This document shows, piece after piece, positions 41,505 through 45,087 of a DNA stretch of 45,087 bases. Location: assembly GCA_913031435.1 (NCBI GenBank), contig CAJWFD010000016.1, forward strand, positions 1 through 45,087, read 5' to 3'. This DNA is from an uncultured Cryomorphaceae bacterium. Lineage in GTDB: Bacteria; Bacteroidota; Bacteroidia; Flavobacteriales; Schleiferiaceae. Position 1 is the first letter of the stretch, and each line of letters starts with the position of its first letter. The position numbers were made by a program, and so were the translations under genes. The notes under the pieces are model-generated. The model saw only the letters and a list, made by a program, of their open reading frames with translations, searched no databases and was not told where the DNA came from.

Positions 41505-42422
41505 ATGGACAACTTCCCTCATCATTCATTGAGCATATGTATTGCCTCTTTCGGCGATGACGTGAGTGAATTATTAACTGAGTTGTCACGCTGTGTTCAC
41601 TTTGGACTACCTGCGGGTTGGTCTATAGAGATTTTAATCTCCGACCAATTTCCCGCTCCACATTCGAAGGCGACCGTATGGCAAGAACATGCAACGTGTC
41701 TTTATTTTCACAGCAGAACAAAAGGACGTTCGTTGAACAGAAACGAATTGGCTCAAAAATCAACAGGGAAATACTTGCTGTTTTTAGATGCCGACGCTCT
41801 ACCTAAAGCTACATCGTTCCTCTATAATTACTGCAAAGATGCAGCGCAAGCGAGCGTGATTGTGGGAGGCACTGCATACCGAAGAGACTTTAAGGCGAAT
41901 CACCTAAGGTCTAAAATAGGAATACTTAAGGAAGAGCGGACACCTAAATTCAGGTCTAAGAATACCTACGATAGTTTTTCTGCGTTTAACTTTCTTATTA
42001 CCCGAAGTCTGTTCCTGGAAATAGGTTTTGACGAGACAATTCAAGGTTATGGACACGAAGACACCATGTTCGGACAGCAATTGCGATACAGATGTGCCTC
42101 TATTCTGCATATCGACAATCCTGCGTACCATATTGGCATTGATGAAAACGATGTTTTTATGGACAAAACTGAGCAAGCCGTAGATGGATTAGCCCTACTA
42201 ATTAACGCAGGTAAAATTGATGAGAATGTTGCATTATTTAGAACCTACACTACCCTGAGAAAATTTAAGTTACAGCTGGTGATCAAAGCACTAAACACCT
42301 TGTTTGGAGCAAGCATAAAAAGAGCATTGTCCTCTAAGTATCCACCATTGTTTTTATATGATGTCTATAAAATTCTACGGTTGTCCAATCACCCTATAAA
42401 AATTGGGCGTAAAATGCCCTAA
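41505..42422 (+). CDS. Glycosyltransferase family 2
   Basis: This 305-residue GT2-like enzyme shows LSICIASFGDD at the N-terminus, TKGRSLNRNELAQKSTGKYL and the DXD site LFLDADALP (about 91-99). A second family signature, GYGHEDTMFGQQL (about residue 180), resembles the ED motif of chondroitin/GT2 synthases. There is no clear membrane helix. It follows ftsE by five bases, so it is co-transcribed. Its 3' end overlaps the convergent GT4 gene by 29 bases. Donor and acceptor are unknown. Confidence 0.88.
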   Translation: MDNFPHHSLSICIASFGDDVSELLTELSRCVHFGLPAGWSIEILISDQFPAPHSKATVWQEHATCLYFHSRTKGRSLNRNELAQKSTGKYLLFLDADALPKATSFLYNYCKDAAQASVIVGGTAYRRDFKANHLRSKIGILKEERTPKFRSKNTYDSFSAFNFLITRSLFLEIGFDETIQGYGHEDTMFGQQLRYRCASILHIDNPAYHIGIDENDVFMDKTEQAVDGLALLINAGKIDENVALFRTYTTLRKFKLQLVIKALNTLFGASIKRALSSKYPPLFLYDVYKILRLSNHPIKIGRKMP

Positions 42423-43494
42423 GTGGAACTTGCTCTGTCTCCCAAGTCAAAGATTTTTGAGCCTTTTTCATGGCTGCACAGTAAGACTTCCTTGACGCCA
42501 CCACCGATGTTATTGAATTTTTCAAAGCATCAATATCCTCAGGGTTAACCGTTAGTCCAATACCAAATTCTTCGACAATTTTAGCTACTTCTCTTACCTT
42601 GGACGTCACTACGGGCACGTCACAATGCAAGTAATCAAATAGTTTATTAGGCAAACTAAATCTATAGTTTATGTTCGTGTCCTTATCTAAACTTAAGCCA
42701 ACATCTGCGCATCTTGTGTACTGCAAAAGAGTTGCATACGGCACACGGCCAATAAATATGACTTTATCAGACCATCCTTTATCCTGCACCTTAAGTTTTA
42801 GGGCTGGAATAGCATCTCCGCTTCCTACCAGTAATAATCTCCAATCAGGCATACCAGAAATGGCTTCAAGCGCCTCTTCGAGACCTCGATCTACATTCAT
42901 TCCTGAACCTTGATTAATAGCGATGAAGCCTTGCTCAGGCAATCCTAATGATGTTCTACTTACTTTTTCAACAGTTGGGATTGGGGATATATTCCGGAAT
43001 ACACGAGGTCGCTTTCCGTAATCAGACTCATACAACTCGGCAATGCTTTCGTTAACCGTCCAAATGTGCTCAAGGCGGGGGAAAATAAATCGTTCTAGAG
43101 TTAACCATACTTTTTTTACCCAACGTCCTTGAATTTCCGGAACTCCACAGAAATACTCGTGAGAATCGTATACCAATGGTATTCGCAAGAGTCTAGCTAT
43201 CAAGAAATTAGGCAATAAGGTGTCTAAATCATTAGACAGCAAAATTCCAGGCCTGTGGATTAGTAATTTAAAAAACAACCTGACTTGAAACTCCGCATAA
43301 AACAGACCACCGCTTTTAAAAATTAATCGCATCCTTGTTGTCTTGTATGGGCGATTCAAAGGGGATGAACCCGGCAGAATTCTTCCGATCCAATGAACTT
43401 GATAGCCAAGACTGAGCAGCAGTAAAGCAACCTTATTTACCCTGTTGTCAGTGGTAATATCGTTCGTCGTGGAGATTATTATTCGCTTGCCCAT
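42394..43494 (-). CDS. Glycosyltransferase family 4
   Basis: This 366-residue GT-B fold enzyme begins MGKRIIISTTNDITTDNRVN. The acceptor-side domain contains VYDSHEYFCGVPE, and the donor-side domain contains AINQGSGMNVDRGLEEALEA, KVIFIGRVPYATLLQYTRCA and SLPNKLFDYLHCDVPVVTS, where the acidic EX7E-type site of GT4 appears modified. It probably builds a surface polysaccharide. The start codon lies 63 bp from that of the divergent queA-family gene. Confidence 0.88.
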   Translation of the reverse strand: MGKRIIISTTNDITTDNRVNKVALLLLSLGYQVHWIGRILPGSSPLNRPYKTTRMRLIFKSGGLFYAEFQVRLFFKLLIHRPGILLSNDLDTLLPNFLIARLLRIPLVYDSHEYFCGVPEIQGRWVKKVWLTLERFIFPRLEHIWTVNESIAELYESDYGKRPRVFRNISPIPTVEKVSRTSLGLPEQGFIAINQGSGMNVDRGLEEALEAISGMPDWRLLLVGSGDAIPALKLKVQDKGWSDKVIFIGRVPYATLLQYTRCADVGLSLDKDTNINYRFSLPNKLFDYLHCDVPVVTSKVREVAKIVEEFGIGLTVNPEDIDALKNSITSVVASRKSYCAAMKKAQKSLTWETEQVPLRAFYAQFL

Positions 43495-43509
43495 TCAAGA
43501 TTGTTTCGC

Positions 43510-43537
43510 TTTGCTAAAGTAGCGAACCTTAAATTTG
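43510..43537 (+). promoter_or_regulatory. Promoter of the queA-family gene
   Basis: TTTG (43510-43513) and TAAATTTG (43530-43537, exact TAnnTTTG) are separated by 16 bases, a little shorter than the usual 17-23. The ATG follows 20 bases later, after AAGGA (43546-43550), one of the few plausible Shine-Dalgarno sequences in the window. Confidence 0.45.
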
Positions 43538-43557
43538 TATTTGTTAAGGAAGATAAC

Positions 43558-44733
43558 ATGAGAAAATCTGATTTTGAATATGATTTGCCGGAGGAGCGCA
43601 TAGCCACCTATCCATTGACGCAGAGGGACGAAAGTAAGCTGCTTGTCTTTGACGGAAAGATAGAAGACAGGCTGTTTAAAGATTTGCCAGAACTCATTCC
43701 TAGCAAGAGTCAATTGATCTTTAACAATACACGTGTAATCAGAGCCCGATTACATTTTACAAAAACCCAGGGAGCCAAACCAATAGAAATTTTCTGCTTA
43801 ACACCACATGGACAAAGCGTGGAAGAAAGCATGAATGCTCAAGGTTCCGTACTTTTCGAATGCCTTATTGGCAATCTTAAAAAATGGAAAAACCATGCTT
43901 TAGAATTGATTCTTCCTGGCGGAATAGTTCTCAAAGCTCACAGAAAAGAGCGCCTTGGGGATGTCTTTGTGGTCCTTTTTGAATGGGACACCAACACTTC
44001 ATTTTCAGTCATTTTAGAACAAGCAGGTAAGATTCCCCTTCCACCCTATATGAACAGGGAAGCCGAAGCAAATGATATTGATCGCTACCAGACTGTTTAC
44101 GCCGAGAATAATGGATCAGTGGCCGCTCCCACCGCAGGATTACATTTTACTCAAGAAGTGTTTCAACGAATGAACATGCTTGGTCACGAGCGAATGGAAC
44201 TCACCTTACATGTGGGCGCCGGTACCTTCAAACCCCTCAGCGAGGGCGACATTAATATCCATGATATGCATGCGGAGGAGATTCTAATCACACAGACTTG
44301 GCTGCACCAATACTTGAACCACGAAGGCCCTAAGTTCGCTGTAGGCACGACAAGCCTGCGTACACTAGAAAGCTGTCATTGGATAGGTAATAATTTACTC
44401 AGTCATGGGCGGCTAGAACGCTTGGGCCAGTTCGACGCTTATGCATTACCACAGGAAAGAACTACAAGTGAATGTTTCAATGCATTACTGCATGAGTTAG
44501 AACAGCGCGACCTTCAGTCCATCTCCTTAAAAACACAGCTCATGATTCGTCCTGGTTATCAGATGAAATCAGTCCAAGGCATCATTACAAATTTTCACCA
44601 ACCAGGGTCTACCTTATTGTTATTAGTTAGTGCTGGAATAGGTGATTCGTGGAAAGCGATTTACCAGCATGGTCTTGACAACGAGTATAGATTCCTGAGC
44701 TACGGTGACTCTTCTCTTCTCTATTTTACTTAA
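43558..44733 (+). CDS. queA: QueA-family S-adenosylmethionine:tRNA ribosyltransferase-isomerase (long form)
   Basis: QueA transfers and isomerises the ribosyl part of SAM onto preQ1-tRNA in queuosine synthesis. The 391-residue protein has YDLPEERIATYPL, IFNNTRVIRARL, PPYMNRE, VAAPTAGLHFT, LHVGAGTFKP, VGTTSLRTLES and ITNFHQPGSTLLLL. It is about 40 residues longer than ordinary QueA, with the extra length around residues 70-150. I believe this is the longer Bacteroidota branch of the family, so the reaction is less certain than the fold. I chose the ATG at 43558, which follows an AAGGA site, not the upstream TTG at 43501. Confidence 0.85.
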   Translation: MRKSDFEYDLPEERIATYPLTQRDESKLLVFDGKIEDRLFKDLPELIPSKSQLIFNNTRVIRARLHFTKTQGAKPIEIFCLTPHGQSVEESMNAQGSVLFECLIGNLKKWKNHALELILPGGIVLKAHRKERLGDVFVVLFEWDTNTSFSVILEQAGKIPLPPYMNREAEANDIDRYQTVYAENNGSVAAPTAGLHFTQEVFQRMNMLGHERMELTLHVGAGTFKPLSEGDINIHDMHAEEILITQTWLHQYLNHEGPKFAVGTTSLRTLESCHWIGNNLLSHGRLERLGQFDAYALPQERTTSECFNALLHELEQRDLQSISLKTQLMIRPGYQMKSVQGIITNFHQPGSTLLLLVSAGIGDSWKAIYQHGLDNEYRFLSYGDSSLLYFT

Positions 44734-44894
44734 ACGCTTCATCATTGTTACTATGTTTTTCTTAACGACATACCTGTAAGACGATTCTTTAAAATACGTT
44801 AACACTTTTCGAGCCTATCTGGGCTGTCCAATGCAATTGGGCTACACCTAGCATTATGACTTATTCAGGCTCAGTTAACTTAAACGCCTTATAA
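44734..44894. other. Intergenic stretch after the queA-family gene
   Basis: This 161-base stretch separates the queA-family stop from the EEP gene. It holds no open frame of length and no T-tailed hairpin. A weak inverted repeat, CCAATGCAATTGG (44829-44841), is the only structure. No exact TAnnTTTG is seen. Confidence 0.3.
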
Positions 44895-45087
44895 ATGCAA
44901 TCAAAATATGCAGTCGGACTTCTATTTTACCTGCTAATATCAATTTCATTGTAAGCTCAATCTGTGCTATTCTACGACACAGAAAATTTATTTCACACTG
45001 TTGATGATGCGGGAGTGAATGACGAAGAATTCCTTCCAAAAGGGTGGACTATTAAACCTCCCGTTTTTAAGAGTACTAAAATCGGAG
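44895..45087 (+). pseudogene. EEP-family (endonuclease/exonuclease/phosphatase) gene, truncated by window edge and interrupted by an in-frame stop
   Basis: Reading from ATG 44895, codons 1-19 give a normal signal peptide (MQSKYAVGLLFYLLISISL). Codon 20 (44952-44954) is TAA. The same frame then continues AQSVLFYDTENLF, DDAGVNDEEFLPKG and on to the window end with no further stop. AQS is the natural cleavage site, and FYDTENLF with DEEFLP is the N-terminus of secreted EEP-fold hydrolases of this phylum. TTA (Leu) to TAA would restore LLAQ. Only 44 codons after the stop can be seen, so whether the gene is a pseudogene, read through, or mis-sequenced is open. It lies 161 bp after queA. Confidence 0.6.

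Noticed and set aside
44829-44841. Inverted repeat after the queA-family gene as a terminator
   Set aside because: The stem is only five bases and has no T tract.
1-45087. tRNA, rRNA, CRISPR arrays, insertion sequences and phage genes
   Set aside because: I looked for cloverleaf-like segments, evenly spaced repeats, transposase or integrase motifs and found none.

Overview
The window is a gene-dense chromosomal segment of a member of the Bacteroidota, most likely of the order Flavobacteriales. The evidence is a protein ending in a type IX secretion sorting domain, BshA of bacillithiol synthesis, a GH3/serine-hydrolase fusion, a TPR/outer-membrane-barrel pair, a DnaX without the zinc module, and many matches to the Bacteroidota promoter -7 element TAnnTTTG with few Shine-Dalgarno sequences. 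I see no tRNA or rRNA gene, insertion sequence, prophage, integrase or CRISPR array. The content is mostly housekeeping genes with a carbohydrate-sulfation/glycosyltransfer layer between them.

Layout. 1-5.8 kb, minus strand: a phosphodiesterase-TPR-sulfotransferase fusion, a T9SS-type secreted protein and aconitase. 5.8-7.1 kb, plus: a MacB/FtsX-like permease, ending at a two-way terminator shared with the minus-strand rpsF-rpsR-rplI operon. 8.4-11.1 kb, plus: dnaX coupled to a secreted barrel-like protein. 11.1-14.5 kb: a GT2 glycosyltransferase, a sulfotransferase-GT2 fusion and, divergently, a stand-alone sulfotransferase. 14.5-16 kb, minus: tatC-lptB. 16.1-19.1 kb: recQ, a two-way terminator, an unannotated 47-codon gene and an ECF sigma factor. 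19.2-24.4 kb: uvrA, a SpoU rRNA/tRNA methyltransferase, an SUI1-type factor and bshA. 24.5-27.4 kb: the GH3/beta-lactamase-fold fusion. 27.4-32.3 kb, plus: a compact operon of a small membrane protein, mutL, two rhomboid proteases and a membrane-anchored EEP hydrolase. 32.2-35.7 kb, minus: gyrB overlapping an orphan peptide-binding lipoprotein. 35.9-40.7 kb, minus: a large TPR protein and an outer-membrane barrel. 40.8-44.7 kb: ftsE with a GT2 gene, a GT4 gene on the opposite strand, and a queA-family gene. The right edge cuts an EEP-family gene that carries an in-frame stop in its signal peptide.

Most notable observations. First, dnaX contains a run of 11 A residues exactly where its clamp-loader domain ends, and both alternative reading frames stop within about seven codons, so slippage there would make a short gamma-like subunit beside full-length tau. 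Second, the truncated last gene reads as a normal secreted EEP hydrolase except for one TAA codon. Third, a 47-codon gene lies between the ECF sigma factor and recQ. Fourth, sulfotransferase modules are fused to two different partners within 8 kb. Fifth, several divergent gene pairs have start codons only 3-14 bp apart, and several -7 elements sit a few bases from the start codon, which suggests leaderless transcripts.

Gene packing is extreme. Same-strand neighbours often overlap by 1, 4 or 8 bases. Four convergent pairs overlap tail to tail by 4 to 41 bases.
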